From the NCBI GenBank assembly GCA_964508715.1, contig CAZDUX010000002.1, forward strand, positions 186,001 to 250,000: a stretch of 64,000 nucleotides of DNA. The letters are read 5' to 3'. Below the pieces are notes generated by a model. It had not been told where the DNA came from, searched no databases, and worked only from the letters and a program-made list of their open reading frames with translations. The stretch is from JAKALX01 sp964508715. GTDB lineage: Bacteria; Chloroflexota; Dehalococcoidia; Tepidiformales; Tepidiformaceae. Below, piece after piece: positions 47,059 to 55,229 of this stretch (positions are counted from its first letter, which is position 1; every line of letters begins with the position of its first letter). The position numbers and the translations under genes are program-made.

Positions 47059-47897
47059 TTAAGGTTGCGCTGCCGAACAAGGGACAGCTCTTCGAGCCGA
47101 CCCTCGAACTGCTCATAGCATGCGGCTACCGGCTGACGAAGACGCCGCGGAGCCTGAGCGTCCTCGACCCCGAAAACCACGTGGAGTTCTACTTCCTGCG
47201 GCCGGGCGATATCCCGCAGTATGTGGCGAATGGGGTGCTCAGCGCCGGGGTCACGGGCAGAGACTTCGTCTCGGAGACGGGCCACGAACCAACCCATCTG
47301 CTCGACCTGAACTACGGCCGGTCGCGGCTCTGTGCAGCCGTGCCGGTTGACTCGCCATGCAGGAATCTGGACGATGTGGCGTCGCTGCGGATAGCTACAT
47401 CGTTCCCCGAGATCACCCGGCGGTTCTTCAACGGAAGGGAACTCGCAATCACGCGGCTCGAGGGAGCCGTCGAAATCTCGGTGAAACTGGGAATCGCGGA
47501 TGCTGTCATCGACGTGGTGGAGACGGGGACCACACTGGAGCAGGCCGGGCTGCGGATCGTTGGAGAGCCGCTATTCCGGTCGTGTGCCGCGCTGTACGCG
47601 CACCCGGGCCACGAGGAGCAGGACGACGTTCGTAAGCTCATGCACCGGGTGGAAGGCCGCCTGGTTGCTTATGAATACATGATGGTGGAGTACGACTGCC
47701 CGGCACACCTGCTCGAGCGGGCGAGCGAGATGACGCCCGGGATTGAGTCGCCCACCGTTTCGCCGTTGCAAAAAGAGGGCTGGCTTTCGGTGAAAGCTCT
47801 CCTCCGGAAGCAGGACGCCAACCGGATCATGGACGAGCTCTCGGACCTGGGCTGCAAGGGGATCCTGCTCACGACCATCGAGAGTATTCGGATCTAG
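47055..47897 (+). CDS. hisG: ATP phosphoribosyltransferase, long form
   Basis: A 280-residue enzyme for the first step of histidine synthesis: MIKVALPNKGQLFEPTLELL, GVTGRDFV, LRIATSFPEITRRFF and the PRPP loop VDVVETGTTLEQAGL. The C-terminal ~75 residues (LQKEGWLSVKALLRKQDANRIMDELSDLGCKGILLTTIESIRI) are the ACT-like regulatory domain of the long, HisZ-independent form. The stop overlaps that of the tatD gene on the other strand (CTAG). Confidence 0.95.
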   Translation: MIKVALPNKGQLFEPTLELLIACGYRLTKTPRSLSVLDPENHVEFYFLRPGDIPQYVANGVLSAGVTGRDFVSETGHEPTHLLDLNYGRSRLCAAVPVDSPCRNLDDVASLRIATSFPEITRRFFNGRELAITRLEGAVEISVKLGIADAVIDVVETGTTLEQAGLRIVGEPLFRSCAALYAHPGHEEQDDVRKLMHRVEGRLVAYEYMMVEYDCPAHLLERASEMTPGIESPTVSPLQKEGWLSVKALLRKQDANRIMDELSDLGCKGILLTTIESIRI

Positions 47898-48661
47898 GCG
47901 GGCGTCGCGGGTGGCCCCGTTTCAGAGCGTTCGGTGGTTAGTGCGAGCGCCCGGGCAGTGTTCTCCCAGAGGAGTCGTGAGCACGCTTCGAGCGTGGTGC
48001 CAAGTGAGGCGGACAGGGCACGGCCGACTTCGGGGAGGGATTTCGGTTCAGTCGTGCGGCCGGCGAGCGGGTAGCTGTCGGTTTCGATGAGGAGAAGCGC
48101 AGGCGGGATAAGGCGGGCGACGCGTTGCTGCTCGGGTTCGCGGATGAGCGGACGGCCGAAGGAGATGTACTGGCCGCGCTCCGCGTGGAAGTGGGCCTGG
48201 TGTTCTTCGCCGGAGAAGTAGTGGCGAATGACCGTCATGCCCTCGAGGAGAGGAGCCATGGCGACGAAGCGGTCCCAGCCCAGGGGGCCATCGATATGGA
48301 GAATGAGCGGGAGGGCGAGGTCCCGGGCGATAGTGGCCTGCACCTCGAACGCACCTTGCTGTGCTCGCCAGTCGAGTGTCGCATCGGTGAAACCGCATTC
48401 GCCAATTGCCACGACTGATTCATGCGAGGCGAGGGCGCGGAGACGGGTGGCATCCAGCCGATGAGCCGAGATGGGGTGGACGCCGACGGCGCGCAGGACA
48501 GGCACACCGAGGGCGACGGTACGCTCTGATGACTCGAGGCTGGTTGAAACGGCGAGCATGCCTTCAACGCCCGCGTCCCGGGCCTCATCGAAGAGGCGCC
48601 TCTGATCGGCCGGACCGTAGCGCTCGAGGTGGACATGCGTGTCGAACCAGCGTTCGGCCAT
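47894..48661 (-). CDS. TatD-family metal-dependent hydrolase
   Basis: A 255-residue TIM-barrel hydrolase. The first metal ligands are in WFDTHVHLERYG, with Glu in AIGECGFT, His in LILHIDG and Asp in LLIETDSYPL. GIRHYFSG-like wording is conserved as VIRHYFSG. TatD proteins are 3'-5' DNA exonucleases or deacylases; this shorter type is not classified further. The start is uncertain: ATGs at 48661, 48670 and 48700 are possible and none has a clear ribosome binding site. It is divergent from the amidohydrolase gene. Confidence 0.85.
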   Translation of the reverse strand: MAERWFDTHVHLERYGPADQRRLFDEARDAGVEGMLAVSTSLESSERTVALGVPVLRAVGVHPISAHRLDATRLRALASHESVVAIGECGFTDATLDWRAQQGAFEVQATIARDLALPLILHIDGPLGWDRFVAMAPLLEGMTVIRHYFSGEEHQAHFHAERGQYISFGRPLIREPEQQRVARLIPPALLLIETDSYPLAGRTTEPKSLPEVGRALSASLGTTLEACSRLLWENTARALALTTERSETGPPATPA

Positions 48662-48685
48662 GTCACGCATGGTGCCACGAGCCCG

Positions 48686-48701
48686 TAGAATATGCGCCAT
48701 G
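48686..48701 (+). promoter_or_regulatory. Leaderless promoter of the amidohydrolase gene
   Basis: TAGAAT at 48686-48691 lies 7 bases before ATG 48699, without a ribosome binding site. Confidence 0.5.
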
Positions 48702-49850
48702 TCATTAGCTTTACGCGGCGGCAAGGTTTGGAACGGCTTCGATGGCAAGGCCCGCGAGGGCACACTGGTCGTAGACGAGGGGCTCATCGCCGGGACCGGC
48801 GGGGACGCCGGAGCGAGCACGACGCTCGATGTGAGTGGATGCACGGTGTTACCGGGGCTCATCGAGGGGCATGCGCACCTCTGCTTCAACGCCCAGGCCA
48901 ACTGGCGCGAGGTGTTCGACACGGATTCGCCGGCGCGCATGGCCATGCGGATGGCCGCTGCCGGAAGCGCGATGCTCAGGGCCGGGATCACGACCGTCCG
49001 CGATCTTGGTGCACCAACGGAACTGGCGATCGAGGTACGAGAGGCATTCGCGGTGGGAATCGTGCCGGGCCCGAGCCTGCTGGTTTCGGGTGCGCCAATA
49101 ACGACCACGGGTGGCCACTGCTGGTTCATGGGCGGAGAGGCGGACGGCGAACTGGGCGTGCGCGTTGCGGTTCGCGAGCGGGTGAAGGCGGGCTGTGACT
49201 GGATCAAGGTAATGGCGACCGGCGGGAACATGACGCACGGGACGAACACCTTCGAGGCGCAGTACCAGGCCGGCGAACTGGCGGCGATCGTGATCGAGGC
49301 GCACCGGCTGGGGCGGAAAGTAGCGGCGCACGCACACGGAGCCAAAGGGATTGCCGTTGCTGTCGAAGCAGGCGTCGACATGGTGGAACACTGCACCTTC
49401 AGCGTTCCGGGAGGGATGGATTTCGATCCGGGCGTGGCGAAACAGATGGCAGCAAAGGGGATCGTCGTTTCGCCAACGGTCTCTGTTGGTTTCCGGCGAT
49501 GGCCGGATGACGGGCGGCGGGAGAACCGTGCGAAGATCCTGAAGGGTGTGCTGGCGGCGGGTTGCCGTGTGCTGATGAGCACGGACTGCGGTATTCCGAA
49601 TGTCCCTCACGAGGCACTGGCGGAAGGCATGAGCGTCATGGAAGAGCTCACAGGGCTGGAGGCGGTGGAGGTGCTGAAGCTCGCAACCAGCGGGGCCGCA
49701 CAACTCCTGGAACTGAAAGACAGGGGAGTCATCGCAGACGGGAAACGAGCGGACCTGGTGGTAGTCGATGGCGACCCGACGCAGGACCTCGGGGCACTGG
49801 AGCGGGTGCGGTACGTGCTCAAGGAAGGTGAGGTGGTAGTTCGTCGGTAA
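48699..49850 (+). CDS. Metal-dependent amidohydrolase (imidazolonepropionase/prolidase-like)
   Basis: A 383-residue amidohydrolase-superfamily enzyme. The composite N-terminal strand domain (LALRGGKVWNGFDG) is followed by the metal motif LPGLIEGHAHLCFN (HxH). WIKVMATGG holds the bridging Lys, VAAHAHG and VEHC hold further His ligands, and MSTDCGIP holds the last Asp. Members cleave cyclic amides or dipeptides with C-terminal Pro/Arg; the substrate is unknown. Confidence 0.9.
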   Translation: MSLALRGGKVWNGFDGKAREGTLVVDEGLIAGTGGDAGASTTLDVSGCTVLPGLIEGHAHLCFNAQANWREVFDTDSPARMAMRMAAAGSAMLRAGITTVRDLGAPTELAIEVREAFAVGIVPGPSLLVSGAPITTTGGHCWFMGGEADGELGVRVAVRERVKAGCDWIKVMATGGNMTHGTNTFEAQYQAGELAAIVIEAHRLGRKVAAHAHGAKGIAVAVEAGVDMVEHCTFSVPGGMDFDPGVAKQMAAKGIVVSPTVSVGFRRWPDDGRRENRAKILKGVLAAGCRVLMSTDCGIPNVPHEALAEGMSVMEELTGLEAVEVLKLATSGAAQLLELKDRGVIADGKRADLVVVDGDPTQDLGALERVRYVLKEGEVVVRR

Positions 49851-50042
49851 ACCGCCGTGGACGAGCAAGCCACGTGCACTGACGAACAAGGGAAGGCTGC
49901 GACTGGGGCGCCGAGCGTCACCAGCACACATCCGCCCCATGGACGATACGTGCTCACGGAATATGAACCCACGCAGCGCGGAAGATCTCGACCCTTGTTC
50001 GGGAGAGGCCATAGACTCGGGGGATAGGGGGATGACGAACCA

Positions 50043-50633
50043 ATGATTTCGAGCATTGTGCTCGCCGCTGGATTCTCGAGCCGGATGGGGGAACCAAAGG
50101 CGTTGCTGGAGTGGGGTGGACAGACGCTGCTTGGCTGGCAGGTCGAACAGTTGCGAGCGGCAGGGGTCGATGAGGTCATCGTCGTCGTCGGGCACCGTTC
50201 CGACGAGATTCGGCGGGCGATCCGGCGAAGCGACTGCCGGGTGATGAGCAACCCGTTGTTTCACCGGGGCCGGGCGAGTTCGCTACGGATGGGAGCGAAA
50301 GCGGTGAACCGTGATGCAGACGCAATCGTGGTAGCGAGTGTGGATCAGCCGCGCGACGCGGACTTCTACCGGGAACTGATCGCACGATTCGACCCGGAAA
50401 AGGCATGTACGCGCCCGGAGTTCGCCGGACACCACGGGCATCCGGTGATTGTGGCGGGCCGGCTACGCGACGAGATGATGCAGGCGGCGGAAGAGTCGAA
50501 GGGGCTGGCCGGAGTCCTGGCGAAGCACCCGGGCGAGATTGTGTCTTATCCGTCGACGGACCTCTGCCTGCTGGATATCAACACGCCGGAGGAATACCAG
50601 GAAGCGATCGAACGGTTCCGAGTGACGGCCTAG
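50043..50633 (+). CDS. MobA-like nucleotidyltransferase (MocA-type)
   Basis: A 196-residue enzyme with the Rossmann-like nucleotidyltransferase start SSIVLAAGFSSRMGEPKALLEWGGQTLL and DQPRDADFY. The HHGHPVIVAGRL and LDINTPEEY segments match molybdenum cofactor cytidylyl/guanylyltransferases (MocA). It would couple CTP or GTP to a molybdopterin, but the exact product is not certain. AGGGGGA precedes the ATG. The next gene follows 2 bases later. Confidence 0.85.
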   Translation: MISSIVLAAGFSSRMGEPKALLEWGGQTLLGWQVEQLRAAGVDEVIVVVGHRSDEIRRAIRRSDCRVMSNPLFHRGRASSLRMGAKAVNRDADAIVVASVDQPRDADFYRELIARFDPEKACTRPEFAGHHGHPVIVAGRLRDEMMQAAEESKGLAGVLAKHPGEIVSYPSTDLCLLDINTPEEYQEAIERFRVTA

Positions 50634-50635
50634 GC

Positions 50636-51298
50636 GTGGCATTTCCCGGGCCTTCACAGCGGCCCGCGCCAAAGGCGGTCATCTTCGACCTCGATGAGGC
50701 GCTCCTGGACCGGCGGCGGGCGTGGCAGTTCGCGATCGAGGAAGCCGTGGCCGTGGTAAGCGGACAGCGAATCAGCGCCGCTCCGCTGCTGGAAGAGTAC
50801 CGGCTCCGCCCGTGGTCGCACGCACTCTCGATCATCCTTGATTCGCCGGAGGAACGGCGGCGGTGTGCCGCACTCTGCTCGCAGATGTTCGAACGAAGCA
50901 GCCTGAAGCGGCTGCTGGTGCACGAGGGGACCGGAATGGGGCTCGATCAGCTCCGTGGCGAGGCCATCGAGATCGGGGCAATCTCCCGGGAGCGGCACAG
51001 CCTGGCCCTCAAACAGCTGCAATCGACCGGCCTGGATAAGTTCGTAACCGTGCTGGCCGCAACCCCAGAGGGGGGTGAATGGAGCATTGTCTCGCGGATC
51101 GAACAGTGCCTGGCATTCCTGGAACGGTCGCCGGGCCAGGTGGCATTCATCTCGGGTGACGGGCGAGACCTCGCAGCCGCCAGTGCCCGGGGGTCGGTCG
51201 CATTCGAAGCCTGTTGGGCGACACGGGAAGCGACCGGGTTTCCAGCGATCTACGAGCCGGGCGATGTTGCGGCGGCAGTGATACGGGCCTGGAGGTGA
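50636..51298 (+). CDS. HAD-superfamily hydrolase
   Basis: A 220-residue protein with HAD motif I FDLDEAL (nucleophile Asp and acid Asp), a cap domain and late motif SGDGRDLAAA. The GTL usually after DxD is changed to EAL. It is probably a phosphatase of a small metabolite, or a dehalogenase-type enzyme. GTG at 50636, directly after the MobA-like stop, was chosen; the frame is open upstream inside that gene but has no HAD sequence there. Confidence 0.75.
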   Translation: MAFPGPSQRPAPKAVIFDLDEALLDRRRAWQFAIEEAVAVVSGQRISAAPLLEEYRLRPWSHALSIILDSPEERRRCAALCSQMFERSSLKRLLVHEGTGMGLDQLRGEAIEIGAISRERHSLALKQLQSTGLDKFVTVLAATPEGGEWSIVSRIEQCLAFLERSPGQVAFISGDGRDLAAASARGSVAFEACWATREATGFPAIYEPGDVAAAVIRAWR

Positions 51299-51409
51299 GT
51301 GCGGACACTCCGGGAGAACCCGTACGAAGGCGTCACAGACGGGTGGAATCGGCGGTCCTAACGGTTTAGAGACAGCGGGCTGGCGTCGATACCTAGCTGG
51401 GGGATGCCA

Positions 51410-52279
51410 ATGGACGCCGACCAACTGCTCGAGAAGATCGACGACCTGCCACCGCTGCCCGCGGTGGCCGCACGCGTGATGGGGATGGCCGATGACGACA
51501 GGGCGTCGGCGATGGATCTTGCCCAGGTGCTAGCCACGGACCAGGCACTCACGGCGAAGCTCATCAGGATCTCGAACTCAGCCTATTACGGTTTCGCGAG
51601 ACGCGTGAGCACGGTGCGAGAGGCAGTGGTGGTCCTGGGCTTCAAGCAGGTACGGCAGGTCGCAGTCGGGGCAAGCGTTATGAATGCATTCAAAGGGAAT
51701 GCAAACGCGGGCGAGGCGTTCAATATCGACCTGTTCTGGGGGCATAGCGTGGCGGTCGCGGTGGCAGGCGAGGCACTGGCGAAGAAGACGCGGGCGGCTC
51801 GGCCCGAGGACGCATTCACGGCGGGGATCCTGCACGATATCGGGCGGCTCGTCCTGCGCCAGACGATGCCCAGGGAGTTCGGGGAAGCAGTGCGGATGGC
51901 GCGCGACACGGGGAAGCCCCTGCACGTCGCGGAGACGGAGCTCACCGGTTATGCGCACGACGATATCGGGCGGGCACTCGGAGAACGGTGGAAGTTTCCT
52001 CCTCACCTGGTAGAGGCCGTGCGCTGTCACCACCACGAGCGGCTCACACCGGAAAACGACGGGCTCGCGGGCGTCATTTCGCAGGCGAACCGGCTTGCGC
52101 TCCACTACGGCCTGTATTGTGGCTACGATGCGGAGGTTGGCGAACCGGAGCCGCTGCCAGCCGACCTCGAAGCGACGGAAGCCGCATGCGGCGGCATCGA
52201 CCGGGTGTTGGAGCGAGCTTTCGCATTCATCGAGTCGGCGTCGGGTGCTCCCGACCGATGGTATGCAGGCGCTGCATAA
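51410..52279 (+). CDS. HDOD-domain protein
   Basis: A 289-residue protein made of one HDOD domain: LPPLPAVAARVMGMADDD, LAQVLATDQALTAKLIRISNSAYYG, LGFKQVRQVAVG, AFTAGILHDIGRLVL. HDOD proteins are signalling adaptors tied to c-di-GMP, motility or DNA damage responses and usually lack HD hydrolase activity. GGGGG precedes ATG 51410; ATG 51404 is two codons upstream. The CapA gene starts 41 bases after it. Confidence 0.9.
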   Translation: MDADQLLEKIDDLPPLPAVAARVMGMADDDRASAMDLAQVLATDQALTAKLIRISNSAYYGFARRVSTVREAVVVLGFKQVRQVAVGASVMNAFKGNANAGEAFNIDLFWGHSVAVAVAGEALAKKTRAARPEDAFTAGILHDIGRLVLRQTMPREFGEAVRMARDTGKPLHVAETELTGYAHDDIGRALGERWKFPPHLVEAVRCHHHERLTPENDGLAGVISQANRLALHYGLYCGYDAEVGEPEPLPADLEATEAACGGIDRVLERAFAFIESASGAPDRWYAGAA

Positions 52280-52320
52280 CGTTTGCCCGTTCCCGTCTCG
52301 CGAACGAAGATCGGCGCGTC

Positions 52321-54117
52321 ATGAGTGCACGCGGTCCCGAGCCACCGGCGCCGCGGAACCCCTGGGTGCCGGCATTCGCGCTCGCGCTGGCGACGCTCGC
52401 GGGGAGCGTAGTAGCACTAGGTTATGTCGTGCTCAACCGGGACGGCAGTGCCCCTGGAGCGATTGCTGCAGGCGCTGATGGTAGTAGCGCTACCTCAACG
52501 GCCACGACGCGGCCCAAAGGGGCCGTGACCTTCGCAGGCGCATTGCCGGCCGGGCTCACCGTCGAAGGTCTCAGCCTGGAGCCGGTTGCCGAGGGTAAAC
52601 AGGCGGATATCTCATTCGAGGCGCAGAGCGGCGCTGAAGAGGTTATTCACCGGTTCTTCGCACCGGTGGCAGCGATCGGGGCCGGTGTCGACTCGCTGAC
52701 GCACGAGCAACTGGCGGGTCTCCTTTCCGGGAGCATCAGGAACTGGGCAGACGTAGGTGGCGTGAGCGGAAAGGTCGAATTCGCCAGCGGAGGACCCGAG
52801 GCCGATGAGGCGCTCGTCCAGCAGTTCGCCGGGGGTGCGGCAGCGGGCCGGCAGTTCGCGACGTACGACGCGTTGCGTGCGGCGATGGCATGGGACTCAG
52901 GGATGCTTGCGTTCGTGCCGCTATCCGAGGTGCGCGTGGGGCAGATTGCACTGGCGATCGATGGCGCCGACATCGTGCGTGGCCGCGGCGACCTGACTTC
53001 GTGGCCATTTGTGGAGCGGGTGTCATTTTCGGCACTCACCACGAAAGGGCGGACTGTCGCCGAGGCGGTGAAAGCGGCGCTGACGGCCACTCCACCGAAA
53101 GTGACCCGGATCGTGGCAACGGGCGATATCCTGCAGTCGCGGTGCAGCCTCGCAGCGATCGAGGCGACGGGCGACTGGGGGGCGGCAATGCGCGGGCCGG
53201 TGGGTGACTACCTGGCGGCGGCGGACCTTGCGCTCGGATCACTCGACGGGAGCATCACGGATTTCGCCCGGCCCTACGGCTGCGTCGCCATGGACTACCC
53301 GAACCTGACGTCGCCCGCCCAGGTCATAGAGGCGCTAACGCTCGCGGGGATCGACGAGGTGACCGTCGCAACCAATCACATTTATGACTGCGGAAAGGAC
53401 GGACCGTGCGGGAGCCGGGCGTTCCTGCGGACACTGGAGCTGCTCCATACGGCGAACATCAAGACGGTAGGCGGTGGTGCGAACCTGGAGGAAGCGCTGG
53501 CGCCAGCAATCTTCGAGGTGAACGGGGTGAAATTCGGGGTGCTGGGATTCGATGACATAGCGGCGGAGGACCTGGAGGCGACAGATACCGGCCCCGGCAC
53601 GGCGCCACTCGATGACAGCTACGCCGACGAGAAAGCGGACATGCCGGCAGAGCCCGCGTTCTACAAACCGGCATCGATGCTGGGACTGGAGCGGTTCACG
53701 GCACGGATCAAGGCGTTGAAGGAGCAGGTAGACGTCGTCATCGTGCAGGTGCAGACGGGGTTCGAAGATACGCACGAAGCGAGCCCCCGGAGCATCAAGG
53801 CGCTGCGGGCGGCGGTGGCGGCAGGCGCAGACCTCGTGGTTGGCAACCAGGGACATCACGTGCAGCCGGTTGAGGTCATCGGTGACGCATGGGTCTCGTA
53901 CGCCCTTGGCAACTTCATCTTCGACCAGACCCACACGCCGGCCCACACGGAGGGCTACTTGCTGGAAGCCAGCTTCTGGGGGAAACAGCTGGCGAATGTG
54001 CGGATGGTGCCATACCACATCGTGAGCCAGTACAAGCCGGTCTTCGTCGACGGGGCGGTACGCGCGAAAATCCTGGGCGACGTGATGGACGGGACGGAGC
54101 TCTTGCCAAAGCCCTGA
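52321..54117 (+). CDS. CapA-family protein fused to a PBP-like domain
   Basis: A 598-residue membrane-anchored protein. An N-terminal helix (about 18-38) is followed by a ~200-residue PstS/PBP-like domain (THEQLAGLLSGSIRNWADVGG, then a DALRAAMAWDSGMLAFVPLSEV lobe). A CapA/PGA-type metallophosphatase-like domain follows from about residue 262 (TRIVATGDILQSRC, VATNHIYDCG, VVGNQGHHVQPVEVIGD, LGNFIFDQ). CapA proteins take part in poly-gamma-glutamate capsule or related surface polymer export. The fusion is uncommon, and the PBP lobe may sense or bind the polymer or phosphate. Confidence 0.85.
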   Translation: MSARGPEPPAPRNPWVPAFALALATLAGSVVALGYVVLNRDGSAPGAIAAGADGSSATSTATTRPKGAVTFAGALPAGLTVEGLSLEPVAEGKQADISFEAQSGAEEVIHRFFAPVAAIGAGVDSLTHEQLAGLLSGSIRNWADVGGVSGKVEFASGGPEADEALVQQFAGGAAAGRQFATYDALRAAMAWDSGMLAFVPLSEVRVGQIALAIDGADIVRGRGDLTSWPFVERVSFSALTTKGRTVAEAVKAALTATPPKVTRIVATGDILQSRCSLAAIEATGDWGAAMRGPVGDYLAAADLALGSLDGSITDFARPYGCVAMDYPNLTSPAQVIEALTLAGIDEVTVATNHIYDCGKDGPCGSRAFLRTLELLHTANIKTVGGGANLEEALAPAIFEVNGVKFGVLGFDDIAAEDLEATDTGPGTAPLDDSYADEKADMPAEPAFYKPASMLGLERFTARIKALKEQVDVVIVQVQTGFEDTHEASPRSIKALRAAVAAGADLVVGNQGHHVQPVEVIGDAWVSYALGNFIFDQTHTPAHTEGYLLEASFWGKQLANVRMVPYHIVSQYKPVFVDGAVRAKILGDVMDGTELLPKP

Positions 54118-54218
54118 CCGCAATCGCCGTCAGGGTGCGATGCCCAAAGCGCAGAGCAGCAGCTTGCAGTGCCAGTCACGAGTACGATCTATTCGGAATT
54201 GAGTGAGCAGGAGGGCGC

Positions 54219-54734
54219 GTGCCAGCATCATTTCGCCGGATAGCATCGGCCGCGGGGGCACTTCTCGTGGCGGCGATGGTCGTCGCGGCCTATCTCGTGG
54301 CGAATGGCGGGCCGGCCGATACGGCGACCCGGGCCGGCGAGGCTACTGCAAGCCCAACGGTCGCCCGCACGCCGACCGCTCACGCCACCGCGACGGTAGC
54401 AGCGACTGGCACGCCAATCGCTCGCACCGGCACATCAACGGCAGCAGGCGGGAGCGGCCTGAAAACAATCCATCGGGCGGACCTTCCGAAAGAGGCACAG
54501 GCAACGCTGGCGCTCATCGCCCAAGGAGGACCCTACCCCTATGACCGCGATGGTGTGGTCTTCGAGAACCGCGAGCGGATCCTGCCTCGCCAGGCGTCGG
54601 GCTACTATCACGAGTACACGGTTGTAACGCCCGGATCGGATGACCGCGGTGCACGGCGCATAGTAACCGGGAAAGCAGGCGAGCTTTTCTACACCGACGA
54701 CCACTACGCATCGTTCCGGGAAGTGATCCCATGA
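54219..54734 (+). CDS. Secreted barnase/RNase Sa-type ribonuclease
   Basis: A 171-residue exported RNase N1/T1-family enzyme. An N-terminal membrane helix or signal (residues 8-28) and a Thr/Ala-rich linker (about 30-80) precede the catalytic domain (85-171). By comparison with RNase Sa the active site is complete: Glu132 (YYHEYTV), Arg146/147 (RGARRIVTG) and His162 (TDDHYASF). It cleaves single-stranded RNA after guanosine. GTG start with AGGAGG. Its stop overlaps the start of the barstar-like gene (ATGA), a typical RNase-inhibitor pair. Confidence 0.92.
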   Translation: MPASFRRIASAAGALLVAAMVVAAYLVANGGPADTATRAGEATASPTVARTPTAHATATVAATGTPIARTGTSTAAGGSGLKTIHRADLPKEAQATLALIAQGGPYPYDRDGVVFENRERILPRQASGYYHEYTVVTPGSDDRGARRIVTGKAGELFYTDDHYASFREVIP

Positions 54735-55165
54735 GCGGCACGGGTGAGCTGCCACCCGGGGTGTATCGCCTCGCGAAGAAGGAGCCGGTCCACAAGGTAC
54801 ACGAGGCAGCGTCGCGGCGCGGCTGGCACTCCATCGAACTCGCGGGCAAGGAGATCAACTCGAAGGCCACCTTCCTCGCTGCGTGTGCGCAGGCGTTTCG
54901 CTTTCCCGAATGGTTTGGAGCAAATTGGGATGCGCTGCACGACTGCCTCTGCGATCTCTCGTGGCTCGAGCCCGCTCCCGGCATTCTCGTCGTCTACGAC
55001 CATGCTGACTCGCTTGCCGCAGTGGACCCCCGGTCATTCTCCACGGCGCTCGAGATACTCGAATCGGCCTGCGAATGGTGGGCGGGACGAGGGATGTCGT
55101 TCGTCGTGCTGGTACGCGGAGCACCGCGAGGATTCCCCTTGCGAAGAATGGGCCGAAGACTTTGA
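54731..55165 (+). CDS. Barstar-family ribonuclease inhibitor
   Basis: A 144-residue cytosolic protein with the barstar fold pattern: SIELAGKEINSKATFLAACAQAFRFPEWFGANWDALHDCLCDL. The helix carrying WFGxNWDAL(xD) is the part that plugs the RNase active site. It protects the producing cell from the upstream RNase, with which it is translationally coupled. The first ~35 residues extend the usual ~90-residue barstar. Confidence 0.93.
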   Translation: MSGTGELPPGVYRLAKKEPVHKVHEAASRRGWHSIELAGKEINSKATFLAACAQAFRFPEWFGANWDALHDCLCDLSWLEPAPGILVVYDHADSLAAVDPRSFSTALEILESACEWWAGRGMSFVVLVRGAPRGFPLRRMGRRL

Positions 55166-55214
55166 TGTGGTGCGGGGTAAACTGGGATAAACGCCGCCGA
55201 AGCCGTACCGCCGC

Positions 55215-55229
55215 TACACTCTTGCCATG
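55215..55229 (+). promoter_or_regulatory. Leaderless promoter of the lipoprotein hydrolase gene
   Basis: TACACT at 55215-55220 lies 6 bases before ATG 55227, without a ribosome binding site. Confidence 0.5.
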
